Shown here: one piece after another, positions 1 through 9,600 of the stretch
Numbering within the stretch: position 1 is the stretch's first letter
Layout of the letters: every line of letters begins with the position of its first letter
Assembly: GCA_050299555.1 (NCBI GenBank)
Contig: JBNKWA010000051.1
Coordinates: 1 to 47,622 of the forward strand
DNA from: JBNKWA01 sp050299555
Lineage (GTDB): Bacteria > Pseudomonadota > Alphaproteobacteria > Rhodobacterales > Rhodobacteraceae
Direction of reading: 5' to 3'
DNA length: 47,622 nucleotides
Position numbers and translations under genes: made by a program
Notes under the pieces: model-generated
Seen by the model: only the letters and a program-made list of their open reading frames with translations
What the model was told of the DNA's origin: nothing
Databases searched by the model: none

Positions 1-645
1 GTTGCCGACGCGGACCAGCCCGCGGATCCGCGGTGCGATGGCCGACGCGATGCGCAGCAGCTGCAACGCCTCGGGGACATGCGCCTCGGCACCTTCGCCG
101 GCAATCAGCGGCAGGTCTGGGAAATCCTCGCGCGACGCGGCGGCCTTCACTCGCGCGCCGCTGTCGTCGAGAACGGTCAGCGTGCCGTCCAGCCGGTGGA
201 GGATCGCCGGCACGCGCGGCACGATGTCGATCCTCAAGGCACCTCCGCCGGCAGCGCGGACATCGGCTCGGGCGACGGCATCGACCTCCTCGAGCCGCTT
301 CTGCACCGCCTTGAGGTCGAGACCCAGCGAGGACAAGGGCAGCGTGAGCCCGGTCGCCGCCTCGACCGCCTCGGCCAGGGCCGGGTCGGCGCCCGTGACC
401 TCGATCCGGGTCAGCGCGAATTCCGGCCGCGTGGCGATCGCCTCGCTGAGGGCCGCGTAGCGCGACGAAACCGCGGCCACCACCGCCGGGTCAGAGCCAA
501 CCGACCAGGCCAGCGCGCCGACCACGGCCCAGGGGACGCCACGGCGCACCAGCCAACGGTACGACGGCCGCAGCCACATGCGCTGCAGCCGGTAGCGGAT
601 TCGGCTGGGGGCGGGGTCGCGGCGGCGGGTGACTACCGGGAGCAC
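1..645 (-). CDS. ftsQ: Cell division protein FtsQ (C-terminus cut by window edge)
   Basis: FtsQ is the bitopic inner-membrane protein that links early and late divisome proteins through its periplasmic POTRA and beta domains. Reading in from the GTG at 645 gives 215 codons with no stop before the window edge, so the C-terminus is missing. The N-terminal cytoplasmic tail is basic (RRRDPAPSRIRYRLQRMW), as in Rhodobacterales FtsQ. One membrane segment follows at about residues 36-50, then a POTRA-like stretch (LTRIEVTG at about 80) and the start of the beta domain. The GTG start lies inside the last codons of ddl (13-nt overlap), which implies translational coupling in the wall/division operon. 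ftsA and ftsZ would be expected next, outside the window. The family call is secure; the exact start is a little less so. Confidence 0.9.
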   Translation of the reverse strand, partial: MLPVVTRRRDPAPSRIRYRLQRMWLRPSYRWLVRRGVPWAVVGALAWSVGSDPAVVAAVSSRYAALSEAIATRPEFALTRIEVTGADPALAEAVEAATGLTLPLSSLGLDLKAVQKRLEEVDAVARADVRAAGGGALRIDIVPRVPAILHRLDGTLTVLDDSGARVKAAASREDFPDLPLIAGEGAEAHVPEALQLLRIASAIAPRIRGLVRVGN

Positions 646-1547
646 GAGGCGTCCTCCACCATCCATCGGACCAGCGGTCCGAAGCCGATGCCGCAATGGG
701 CCGCCTGCTCGTTCGCGAGCGAGGTGGGCGTCATCCCCGGCTGGGTGTTGACCTCGAGCAGGATCAGCCCGGCCAGTCCCCTCGCTTCGTCCCAGCGGAA
801 GTCGCTGCGGCTGACGCCACGGCAGCCCAGCGCCCGGTGGGCGCGGAGCGCGTAGTCGAGGCAGGCCTCGAATACATCGCCCGGCACCGCTGCGGGCACC
901 ACGTGGCTTGACCCGCCTTCGGCATATTTGGCGTGGTAGTCGTACCAGCCGCTGGTGACGATGTCGGTCACCGTCAGCGGCCGGTCGCCCATCACCGCCA
1001 CCGTCAGTTCGCGCCCCGGCACGAAGCGTTCGACCAGCACGGTCTCGGGCATTTCGGCGCCAAGCCGGGCCGGACCGTTGGCGTTCTCATGCACCAGGTA
1101 GACGCCCACCGAGGAGCCCTCGTTGTTGGGCTTGACCACATAGGGCGGGGCCATCGGGTGCGCCGCGCGCGCCTCCTCGGTCGGCACGATCACGCTGTCG
1201 GCGACCGGCAGTCCGGCCGCGGCAAAGACCTGCTTGGCGCGGGTCTTGTCCATGGCCAGTGCCGAGGCCAGCACGCCGGAATGGGTGTAGGGGATGCGCA
1301 GCCATTCGAGGATGCCCTGCACGCAGCCATCCTCGCCCCAGCGGCCGTGAAGCGCGTTGAAGACGACATCGGGGCGATCGGCGGAAAGGCGCGCAGCAAG
1401 GTCGGCGCCCGCGTCGATCTCGGTCACCGTGTAGCCTTCCTGCCGCAACGCGGTCGCGCATTCGCGCCCCGAGACAAGGGACACGTCGCGTTCGGCGGAC
1501 AAGCCGCCTTTCAGTACCGCGATGCGGGGCTTTGTCCTGCTCGACAT
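633..1547 (-). CDS. ddl: D-alanine--D-alanine ligase
   Basis: Ddl joins two D-alanines using ATP to make the dipeptide end of the peptidoglycan stem; it is cytosolic. The 304-residue product has the expected length. It begins with the glycine-rich KPRIAVLKGGLSAERDVSL stretch, continues with the ATP-grasp region (KPNNEGSSVGV) and ends with the metal-binding EVNTQPGMTPTS motif. I chose the ATG at 1547 because it lies just ahead of the conserved N-terminus; an in-frame start 34 codons upstream would add a basic, unconserved tail. It lies 71 nt downstream of murB and overlaps ftsQ by 13 nt, so the three genes are probably one operon. Confidence 0.95.
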   Translation of the reverse strand: MSSRTKPRIAVLKGGLSAERDVSLVSGRECATALRQEGYTVTEIDAGADLAARLSADRPDVVFNALHGRWGEDGCVQGILEWLRIPYTHSGVLASALAMDKTRAKQVFAAAGLPVADSVIVPTEEARAAHPMAPPYVVKPNNEGSSVGVYLVHENANGPARLGAEMPETVLVERFVPGRELTVAVMGDRPLTVTDIVTSGWYDYHAKYAEGGSSHVVPAAVPGDVFEACLDYALRAHRALGCRGVSRSDFRWDEARGLAGLILLEVNTQPGMTPTSLANEQAAHCGIGFGPLVRWMVEDASCSR

Positions 1548-1618
1548 GCCCGCCTCGTCCGCCGCCCCGATTGCCCGTTTCGCCGGGTCTGCCGGGATCG
1601 TTCTGCGCGCAGCGGCCG

Positions 1619-2551
1619 TTATCGTCGCCCGATGCGCATGATCTCCCACTCTAGACTGATGCCGCTGGTTTCGAAAACCCTTTTTCGCACCAGCTCGCCC
1701 AGATCCTCAAGCTCGGTCGCCGTGGCGCCGCCGTCATTGATCAGGAAGTTGGGGTGTTTCTCGGACATCTGGGCGCCGCCCAGGCGGGCGCCGCGCATGC
1801 CGGCGCGGTCGATCAGCGACCAGGCCTTGAGGTCGTGCACGTCGTCGGCGCGTCCGGTGGACGAGAAGCCGGCGGGGTTGCGGAAGGTCGACCCGCAGGA
1901 GCGTTCCTTCACCGGCTGGGTGGCATCGCGCCGCGCCACCTGCTCCGCCATTTTCGCCGCCAGTGCCTCGGGATCGCCCGGTGGGCCCTGCAGCACCGCT
2001 TCGGTGATGATCGTGCCTTCGGGCAGGACAGTGGAGCGATAGGCGAATCCCATATCGGTGGGGCCGAGGGTGATCGTCTTCCCCTCGCGGGTGATCGCCG
2101 TGGCGGAGACGAAGACATCCGCCAGGTAGCTGCCATAGCAGCCGGCGTTCATCCTGACCGCGCCACCGATGGCGCCCGGAATGGTCCTCAGGAAGGCCAG
2201 GTCAATCCCCGCCTCGGCCGCCTTTCTCGCCACGTGAGCGTCGAGTGCGGCAGCACCGGCCCGGACCTGTCCGCCCTCGACGGCGATGCGGTTGAAGCCG
2301 CGGCCGAGGCGGATCACCACACCGGCAAGCCCGCCGTCGCGGATGATGAGGTTCGATCCGACGCCCATGGGAAAGACCGGCATCGCCTCCGGGCACGCGG
2401 CCAGGAAGGCCGACAGGTCCGCAGTGTCCGCCGGCTGGAAAAGCCAGTCCGCCGGTCCGCCTGCGCGAAGCCACGACAGCTCGGCCATGGGCCGATCGGG
2501 CGTCAGCACACCTCGGATCCCCGCCCTTGCCATGATCGCGTCCAGTTGCAC
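1619..2551 (-). CDS. murB: UDP-N-acetylmuramate dehydrogenase
   Basis: MurB is the FAD-dependent reductase that turns UDP-GlcNAc-enolpyruvate into UDP-MurNAc using NADPH, in the cytosol. The 310-residue protein shows the FAD-binding GVGSNLIIRDGG motif, the TIPGAIGGAVRMNAGCYG segment and the SCGSTFRNP motif that carries the proton-donor serine (S221). The C-terminal SEKHPNFLIN contains the second catalytic acid. It is of ordinary length for the short MurB type. In most relatives murC lies immediately upstream; here the next gene upstream is a GNAT acetyltransferase 88 nt away, so the usual cluster order is broken. Confidence 0.96.
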   Translation of the reverse strand: MQLDAIMARAGIRGVLTPDRPMAELSWLRAGGPADWLFQPADTADLSAFLAACPEAMPVFPMGVGSNLIIRDGGLAGVVIRLGRGFNRIAVEGGQVRAGAAALDAHVARKAAEAGIDLAFLRTIPGAIGGAVRMNAGCYGSYLADVFVSATAITREGKTITLGPTDMGFAYRSTVLPEGTIITEAVLQGPPGDPEALAAKMAEQVARRDATQPVKERSCGSTFRNPAGFSSTGRADDVHDLKAWSLIDRAGMRGARLGGAQMSEKHPNFLINDGGATATELEDLGELVRKRVFETSGISLEWEIMRIGRR

Positions 2552-2639
2552 GCCCTTCCCCTCTGCCGACCGGGGCCGTGTTTACCGTTTCGGCGGCAAG
2601 GCGCAATGGCGCCCCCCGTCGGCGCTGCCCGGTGCGCGG

Positions 2640-3101
2640 CTAGAGCGTCTTGGTGAAGAACGCGCTGTGGCCGTTCTCGACATAATCCGCGAACGGGCCG
2701 CAAGGGACGTAGCCTGCCGCGCGGTAAAGCCCCTGGGCCGCCGCGAAATGGCCGGTGAACCCGGTCTCCAGCCATAGCCGGGTCAGCCCGGCGGCCCGGG
2801 CGCGATCCTCGATCGCCGCCAGCAGCGCCCGCGAATGACCCTTGCCGCGTTCGGCGGCAAGAACATGCATCGACTTGATCTCGCCATCGGTTGCCGACAG
2901 CCGCGCCAGCGCACCGCATCCGACCGGCCGGTCGCCGTCGCGGGCAACCAGGAACGTGACGTTGGCTGCCGCAAGGCCCGAGCTGTCCAGCGCGAAGACG
3001 AATTCCGGGGGTGTGATCTGGCGCATCAGCGCCAGATGCGCGGCCACAAGCTCGGGCACACCCTCGGCGTCGAGGCCGCTCTCGGCAACCGCCAGCGCCA
3101 T
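2640..3101 (-). CDS. GNAT family N-acetyltransferase
   Basis: This is a 153-residue acetyl-CoA-dependent N-acetyltransferase of unknown substrate. The GNAT core is clear: the beta-4 strand DGEIKSMHVL is followed by the acetyl-CoA pyrophosphate loop AERGKGHSRALLAAIEDRA at about residues 85-103, then a LWLETGFTG strand and the GLYRAAGYVPCGPFADY motif typical of the C-terminus. Its ATG lies only 3 nt after the stop codon of the upstream molybdenum-hydroxylase gene, so the two are almost certainly co-transcribed. Whether it acts on the same metabolite is unknown. It resembles small cytosolic GNATs next to catabolic genes more than ribosomal RimI-type enzymes. Confidence 0.85.
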   Translation of the reverse strand: MALAVAESGLDAEGVPELVAAHLALMRQITPPEFVFALDSSGLAAANVTFLVARDGDRPVGCGALARLSATDGEIKSMHVLAAERGKGHSRALLAAIEDRARAAGLTRLWLETGFTGHFAAAQGLYRAAGYVPCGPFADYVENGHSAFFTKTL

Positions 3102-3104
3102 GAG

Positions 3105-5399
3105 CTACTCGGCTGCGACCCTGGCCGCCTGCAGCCGCTGCCACATGGACAGGGGTGTCATCGGCATGTCGACACGGGTCACGCCGGCCGCCCAGACGGC
3201 ATCGAGCGCGGCATTGGTCACCGCGGCCAATGCTGCCACCGTGCCGGCCTCGCCACAGCCCTTCATGCCGATGTCGTTGGCCGTCGATGGCACCAGCTCG
3301 GCATGGAAGGGCATCATCGGCACATCGTCGGCGCGCGGCAGGGCATAGTCCATGAAGCTGCCGCTCAGCAGCTGCCCGGTGTCGTCATAGACCGTGCGCT
3401 CGGTGATCGCCTGGCCAATCCCCTGCGCCACGCCACCATGCACCTGTCCCTCCGCCAGCATCGGGTTCATCAGGACGCCGAAATCGTCCACCACGGTGTA
3501 CTTGACGCATTGCGTCACGCCGGTTTCGGGGTCGACCTCGACTTCTGCGAAGTGGGCGCCATTGGGATAGGAACGAGCCGGCACGACATTCTCGTGCTCG
3601 GTCACCAGGACCTCGGTCTTGCCCTGGGCTCGCGCCTTCTCGGCCAGTGCCATCAGTGTGACCGACCTGTCGGTCCCGGCGACAGAGAAGGCGCCGTCCT
3701 CGAACACCAGGTCGGCGGCGGCCACCTCCAGTTCGTCCTCGGCCAGCGGGCGGAACTTTGCCACCATGATGTCCGCCGTGGCGTTGATCGAGTTGCCCTG
3801 CATGGTCACCGAGCGCGAGCCGCCGGTGCCACCGCCCTTGGCGATCAGATCGCTGTCGCCCTGGATGAAGCGGACCTTGTCGAAGGGAATGCCGGCGCGT
3901 TCGTGCAGGATTTGCGCAAACACCGTCTCGTGACCCTGGCCGTTCGACTGGGTGCCGACATAGAGGTTCACGAACCCGTCCTCGGCGAACTCGATCTTGG
4001 TGGTCTCGTTCTGATCACCGAGGATCGACTCGATGTAGTAGGACAGGCCGAGCCCGCGCAGCTTGCCGTCCTTGGCGGATGCCGCCTTGCGCGCCGCAAA
4101 GCCTGCCACATCGGCCTCCTTCAGCGCCCGGTCGAGCACCCGGTTGAAGTCACCGACGTCGTAAAGCTCCTTCGAGGCGGTACGATAGGGGAACTTCTCC
4201 TTCGCAATGAAGCTCTTGCGGCGGAAGGCAATCGGGTCCTGCCCCAACATGCGGGCGGAATGATCCATCAGCCGCTCGATGCAATAGATCGCCTCGGGCC
4301 GGCCGGCGCCGCGATAGGCGTCAAGCGGCGTCGTGTTGGTGAAGACGCACTGCACCTGAAAGTCCACGGTCTGCACGTCGTAGACGCCGGTCAGGACCTT
4401 CAGCGACAGCTCGGTCTGGATGTGCTGCGAGAACATCGCGCTGTAGGCGCCGAGGTTGCACACGGTATTGATGCGCACCGCCTGCAGGCGGTAGTCGGCG
4501 TCGAAGGCTGCCTCGGCTACGGTGACCAGGTCGCGCCCGCCATTGTCGGTCAGCATCCCCTCGCCACGCTCGGACATCCAGCGCACCGGATGGCCAAGCT
4601 CCCGCGCCGCGAACGCCACCGCGAAGTGCTCGGGGTAGGTAAAGGCCTTCATCCCGAAACCGCCGCCCACGTCGGGATTGGTCACCCGCACCTGTTCGGG
4701 GTCAAGGCCAAGCTTCTCTGCCAGCTCGGCCTTGGCACCCCAGACGCCCTGTCCGTTGAACGCCATGTGCAGGCGCTTGCCGTCCCACTCGGCAAAGCAG
4801 CCGCGCGGCTCCATCGCGTTGACGATGACCCGGTTGTCGATCAGCTCCAACCTCGTGGTGTGGGCGGCAGCGGCAAAGGCGGCCTCGGTTTCGCCGGCAT
4901 CGCCATAGGCCCAGTCGAGCGCCAGATTGTCCGGGGCACTCTCGTGAATCGCCGGCCCGCCCGGGGCTGTCTCGAGATGCACTGGCAGGTCTTCGTAGTC
5001 GAGAGTGATCGCCTCGGCAGCATCCTTGGCTTCGGCCCTGGTCCTCGCCACCACCATCGCCACCGCCTCGCCAGCAAAGCGCATGACGCCATCGGCCAGC
5101 ATCGGGCGCACGACGGCCGGTCCGGGCTTGCCGTCGCGACCCATGGCGGGGATGTAGTTCATCGCGTTGACAAGCTTGCCGTCCAGATCGCCAGCGGTGA
5201 AGACACCAAGCACGCCGGGCATCTGGCGCGCATCGGTCACGTCCAGCTCGGTGATCCGGCCGTGCGCCACCGGCGCCCGGAAGAAATAGCCAAAAGCGGC
5301 CCCCTGGGGAGCAATATCGTCGATATAGCGGCCCTCGCCCTTGAGGAACCGGACATCCTCGCGGCGCAGGACCGGCTGGCTGACACCAAACTTCTTCAT
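3105..5399 (-). CDS. Xanthine dehydrogenase-family molybdopterin-binding subunit (CoxL form II-like)
   Basis: This is the large catalytic subunit of a molybdenum hydroxylase, 764 residues, the usual length for CoxL/XdhB-type chains. Visible signatures are the small N-terminal hammerhead domain (VLRREDVRFLKGEGRYIDDI), the cofactor-binding GGGFGMK loop, and AYRGAGR at residues 361-367, which is the form II version rather than the AYxCSFR of true CO dehydrogenase. GCGEAGT follows with the catalytic glutamate at about E717. Such subunits hydroxylate purines, aldehydes or N-heterocycles. The matching FAD and 2Fe-2S subunits are not adjacent: a GNAT gene follows 3 nt downstream and an unrelated membrane protein lies upstream. 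A CGGAG Shine-Dalgarno supports the start. The family is certain; the substrate is unknown. Confidence 0.9.
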   Translation of the reverse strand: MKKFGVSQPVLRREDVRFLKGEGRYIDDIAPQGAAFGYFFRAPVAHGRITELDVTDARQMPGVLGVFTAGDLDGKLVNAMNYIPAMGRDGKPGPAVVRPMLADGVMRFAGEAVAMVVARTRAEAKDAAEAITLDYEDLPVHLETAPGGPAIHESAPDNLALDWAYGDAGETEAAFAAAAHTTRLELIDNRVIVNAMEPRGCFAEWDGKRLHMAFNGQGVWGAKAELAEKLGLDPEQVRVTNPDVGGGFGMKAFTYPEHFAVAFAARELGHPVRWMSERGEGMLTDNGGRDLVTVAEAAFDADYRLQAVRINTVCNLGAYSAMFSQHIQTELSLKVLTGVYDVQTVDFQVQCVFTNTTPLDAYRGAGRPEAIYCIERLMDHSARMLGQDPIAFRRKSFIAKEKFPYRTASKELYDVGDFNRVLDRALKEADVAGFAARKAASAKDGKLRGLGLSYYIESILGDQNETTKIEFAEDGFVNLYVGTQSNGQGHETVFAQILHERAGIPFDKVRFIQGDSDLIAKGGGTGGSRSVTMQGNSINATADIMVAKFRPLAEDELEVAAADLVFEDGAFSVAGTDRSVTLMALAEKARAQGKTEVLVTEHENVVPARSYPNGAHFAEVEVDPETGVTQCVKYTVVDDFGVLMNPMLAEGQVHGGVAQGIGQAITERTVYDDTGQLLSGSFMDYALPRADDVPMMPFHAELVPSTANDIGMKGCGEAGTVAALAAVTNAALDAVWAAGVTRVDMPMTPLSMWQRLQAARVAAE

Positions 5400-5532
5400 C
5401 GGGCAACTCCGTATCTGTCAGGCCGTCGACGCTGGCCGGGGCACGGTTTTCAGGGGATCGCCGGCGGCGCATCGGCCGGTCGCTGGACTGCAGACTACAG
5501 CCGCTGCGACGGGAGTAAAGGGTGACTTGGCC

Positions 5533-6555
5533 TCACCGCCTGATCGAGGGTCCGTCGCCCCATCTACGCCCCTGGACCGACCGGCCAGCGGTTCCGCCGC
5601 GGCGATGGATGGCGCCGGCCGTTGGGCTGACCGGCGCGCTCGGCTTGCGGCGGCTCTTGCCTCGCCCGCGGGGGGTGGACACGTCGGCAGGGACACCTTG
5701 TTCCGCAGCGGTCGTCCCGGCCGCCGCATCGACGGCCTTGATCGCTTCGGCGGCCGCAAAGACCAGGGCCGCAGCCTCGGTTGCCCCCGAGCCGACAGCC
5801 GGTGCGGCGCGTTTCGGCGCCTTGCGCGGCGGCCTCTCCGGCGCCGACATTCTTCTCGGCGCGCTGCCCTGCCGCGGGCCGACGTCGCCCTCCCACCAAC
5901 TCGGACCCTTGCCGCGTGGCGGTGCATAGACAGTGATCGTTGAGCCGGGACCCAGATCGCCGAACGCGCTGCGGGCGGCCATGAACGAGCGCCCGTCGGT
6001 ACCGCCTTCGTCGCGCCAGGTGATCCGGTACTGGGATCGGTTGTTGACCTTCACGCCGGTGTCCACCAACGCGGTGACCCGGGCTTGTCGCATGTCACCG
6101 CGTTCGCGGGCGATGATCGCTCCACCCGCCTGCCGGACAGCTCGCCGAAGGAACCACAGCGTCATCACGGCAGCGGACAGAATGCCGAGCAAGTGGGGAA
6201 GCGCCTGCAGGGAAGACAACCCTTGCCGGGTCTCGATCCTGGCACTCCAGGGATCGCCGGGCGGAAAGGCGATGCCGATCTCGCGATCGGTCTCGAGCGC
6301 CCGCCACCGGTCTTCAGGCAGCCGCAGCCGGATGCGCACCACTTCGCCGTCGTACTGGGTCGCCAGAAGCACGCGATTGCCGTCCTGCTTCTCCATCACG
6401 GTGGCAAGCTGATGCTCCAGCCCGTCCTGGCGGTCGTTGCCGTCGGCGGCGGTCCAGATCGCGGCGGCGATCAGGGCCATGGGCAGCGGAATCAGCGCCA
6501 GCCAGCCGCCGAGCCGGAAGAACAGTGACAGGAAGCTGCGCGGTTCTGTCTGCAT
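5533..6555 (-). CDS. DUF3592-like membrane protein with basic low-complexity tail
   Basis: I recognise this only loosely. The ATG at 6555 is preferred because a GGAG lies about 10 nt upstream; an ATG at 6603 would add 16 residues. The 340-residue product has a hydrophobic segment at about residues 13-34 and another at about 117-138. After the second comes a segment whose pattern (VTALVDTGVKVNNRSQYRI, then SWWEGDVGPR) resembles DUF3592 proteins, in which a beta-rich domain sits beside membrane helices. The last 110 or so residues are Ala/Pro/Arg-rich and probably disordered. It is divergent from valS (99 nt between the starts) and 133 nt upstream of the molybdopterin subunit on the same strand. 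Function unknown. Confidence 0.6.
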   Translation of the reverse strand: MQTEPRSFLSLFFRLGGWLALIPLPMALIAAAIWTAADGNDRQDGLEHQLATVMEKQDGNRVLLATQYDGEVVRIRLRLPEDRWRALETDREIGIAFPPGDPWSARIETRQGLSSLQALPHLLGILSAAVMTLWFLRRAVRQAGGAIIARERGDMRQARVTALVDTGVKVNNRSQYRITWRDEGGTDGRSFMAARSAFGDLGPGSTITVYAPPRGKGPSWWEGDVGPRQGSAPRRMSAPERPPRKAPKRAAPAVGSGATEAAALVFAAAEAIKAVDAAAGTTAAEQGVPADVSTPRGRGKSRRKPSAPVSPTAGAIHRRGGTAGRSVQGRRWGDGPSIRR

Positions 6556-6654
6556 GGGGATCGGCTCCGGTCCCGCTCTGGCTTGCGGGCTTTCCCTTAC
6601 CATCCTGCCGCGCTAGAGAGTGCCCTCGCAAGCGCGACGTGACGGACCTGACCA

Positions 6655-9600
6655 ATGGCGATGGAAAAGACATTTGACGCGGCCGCGGCCGAACCGCGGA
6701 TTGGCGCCGCCTGGGAGGCGGCTGGCGCCTTCCGCGCCGGCGCCAATGCGGGGCCGGACGCCGAGACCTACTGCATCGTGATCCCGCCGCCGAACGTGAC
6801 CGGCAATCTGCACATGGGTCATGCCTTCAACAACACGCTTCAGGACATCCTGGTGCGCTGGCACCGCATGCGCGGCTTCGACACGCTCTGGCAGCCCGGC
6901 ACCGACCATGCCGGAATCGCGACCCAGATGGTGGTCGAGCGCGAGTTGCAGAAGTCCAACCGCCGCCGCACCGACATGAGCCGCGACGAATTCGTCGATC
7001 TGGTCTGGGAGCAGAAGCGGAAGTCACGCGGCAACATTCGCAGCCAGCTCGAACGGCTGGGTGCGTCGTGTGACTGGGACCGCGAGGCCTTCACCATGTC
7101 CGGCGCCCCGGGCGCGCCCAGGGGCGAGCAGGGGAATTTCCACGATGCTGTCATCAAGGCCTTCGTGGACTTCTATCGCAAGGGGCTGATCCATCGCGGC
7201 AAGCGGCTGGTTAACTGGGACCCGTATTTCGAGACCGCGATCTCCGACCTCGAAGTGGAGAATGTCGAGGTCGACGGCCACATGTGGCACTTCAAGTACC
7301 CGCTCGAGGGTGGCCAGACCTACGAATACGTCGAGAAGGATGCCGACGGCAACGTCACCTTCCGCGAGACCCGTGACTATATCTCGATTGCCACCACCCG
7401 GCCCGAGACCATGCTCGGCGACGGCGCGGTTGCGGTGCATCCTTCCGATGAGCGCTACGCACCCATCGTCGGCAAGCTGTGCGAGATACCGGTCGGCCCG
7501 AAAGAGTATCGCCGGCTGATCCCGATCATCACCGACGAGTACCCCGATCCGGATTTCGGCTCCGGCGCGGTCAAGATCACGGGCGCGCACGACTTCAACG
7601 ACTATGCGGTCGCCAAGCGCAATGACATCCCCTGCTATCGGCTGATGGACACCAAGGGCGCCATGAGGGTCGACGGCGATCCCTACGCCGTTGCGGCATC
7701 CGTGGCCCTGTCGGTTGCGCGCGGCGAGCGTACGCTGGACGAGGCGGAAGCCGACGAGATCAACCTGGTTCCGGACGATCTGCGCGGGCTGGACCGGTTC
7801 GCGGCCAGAAAGCGCGTCATCGAACAGATCACCGCCGAGGGGTTGGCGGTGATGGTTCCGGGCGAGCCCGACGACAGCGACGGGAATGTCTGTTTCGACG
7901 GCGGCATGGTGCCCTTCGTCGAGGCCAAGAAGATCATGCAGCCCTTCGGCGACCGATCCAAGGTCGTCATCGAGCCGATGCTGACCGACCAGTGGTTCGT
8001 GGATGCGGAAAGGCTCGCCGGCCCGGCGCTGCAGGCGGTCCGCGACGGTCGCACGCGGATCCTGCCCGAAAGCCATGAGAAGATCTATTTCCAGTGGCTG
8101 GAGAACATCGAGCCGTGGTGCATCTCGCGCCAGCTCTGGTGGGGCCACCGGGTGCCGGTCTGGTACGGCTTCGAACTCGCCGCACCCGGATTTCACGACG
8201 ACGAGGACGATGGTGCTCTCGATGAGGTCGAGCTTCTGCGGCTCCTGAACGAGAACCTCGTCAATTTCGGCCGTCGCCACCGCTGCGCGGCGGATTTCGC
8301 CGGCGTCGTCGAGCAGTTCGCCGACGACATCGCCGGTCTGCCGATGCCGATCAACCATGCCCGCGTGGTCGAGGTTGCCGATCGTCATGCGGCGGTCGAA
8401 CGCTTTGCGCAAAGCCTTGCCGACTACAACCTCAGCCAGGACCCGACGCATATCGTCTACCCGGTCTGGCGCGACCCCGACGTGCTCGACACCTGGTTCT
8501 CCTCGGGCCTCTGGCCCATCGGCACGCTTGGCTGGCCGGACGACACCTCCGAACTCAGCCATTACTTCCCGACCAGCGTTCTGATTACCGGCTTCGACAT
8601 CATCTTCTTCTGGGTCGCCCGAATGATGATGATGCAGCTCGAACTGGTGAACGAGGTTCCGTTCAGCGACGTCTACGTCCATGCCCTCGTCAGGGACGAG
8701 AAGGGCAAGAAGATGTCGAAGTCGCTGGGCAACGTGCTCGATCCGCTTGAGCTGATCGACGAATACGGCGCCGACGCGGTGCGATTCACGCTCACCTCCA
8801 TGGCCGCCATGGGCCGCGACCTGAAGCTGTCGCGCGACCGCATTGCCGGCTACCGCAATTTCACCAACAAGCTATGGCAGGCGGCGCGCTTCGCCGAGAT
8901 GAACGAGGCTTATGTGGGCGGCGCACCGGCGGGCATTCCGAATGCCGCCGCGACCGCCAACCGCTGGATCATTGGCGAGACTGCCCGCATCCGCGAGACC
9001 GTGGACGCGGCGCTGACCGCCTATCGCTTCAACGATGCCGCCAATGCGCTTTATGCCCATGTCTGGGGCAGGGTTTGCGACTGGTACATCGAGTTCGCCA
9101 AGCCGCTCTTGCAGTCGGACGATGCGGGCCTGGTGGCCGAGACCCGGGCGACCCTGGCCTTTGCCCTCGACCAGTGCCTGATCCTCTTGCACCCGTTCAT
9201 GCCCTTCGTCACCGAAGAGCTCTGGGGCGCTCTGGCGCCGCGGTCGAAGATGCTGGTTCATGCCGATTGGCCAGAATTTGGCCCCGACGTTGGCAACGCC
9301 GCCTCGGATGCCGAGATGGGCTGGGTGATCGGTCTGATCGACGCGATCCGCTCGACCCGGGCCGAGCTCAGGGTGCCGGCCGGCGCCAAGGTGGAACTGA
9401 TCGCGCTGGGCCTCGACAAGCGCGCGCAGGAGGCGTTTGACCGCAACCGTGCGCTGATCGAGAGACTGGCCCGCATTGGCGCCTTCGCAAGCGCCGAGGC
9501 TGCGCCCAAGGGGGCGGTGACCATCCCGGTCGAGGGCGGCACCTTCTGCCTGCCGCTGGCCGATATCATCGACATCGCCGAGGAGCGCGCCAGGCTGAAG

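Noticed and set aside
6556..6654. T-box or other leader riboswitch upstream of valS
   Set aside because: The gap is under 100 nt, shows no T-box motif or terminator hairpin, and alphaproteobacteria do not generally use T-boxes.
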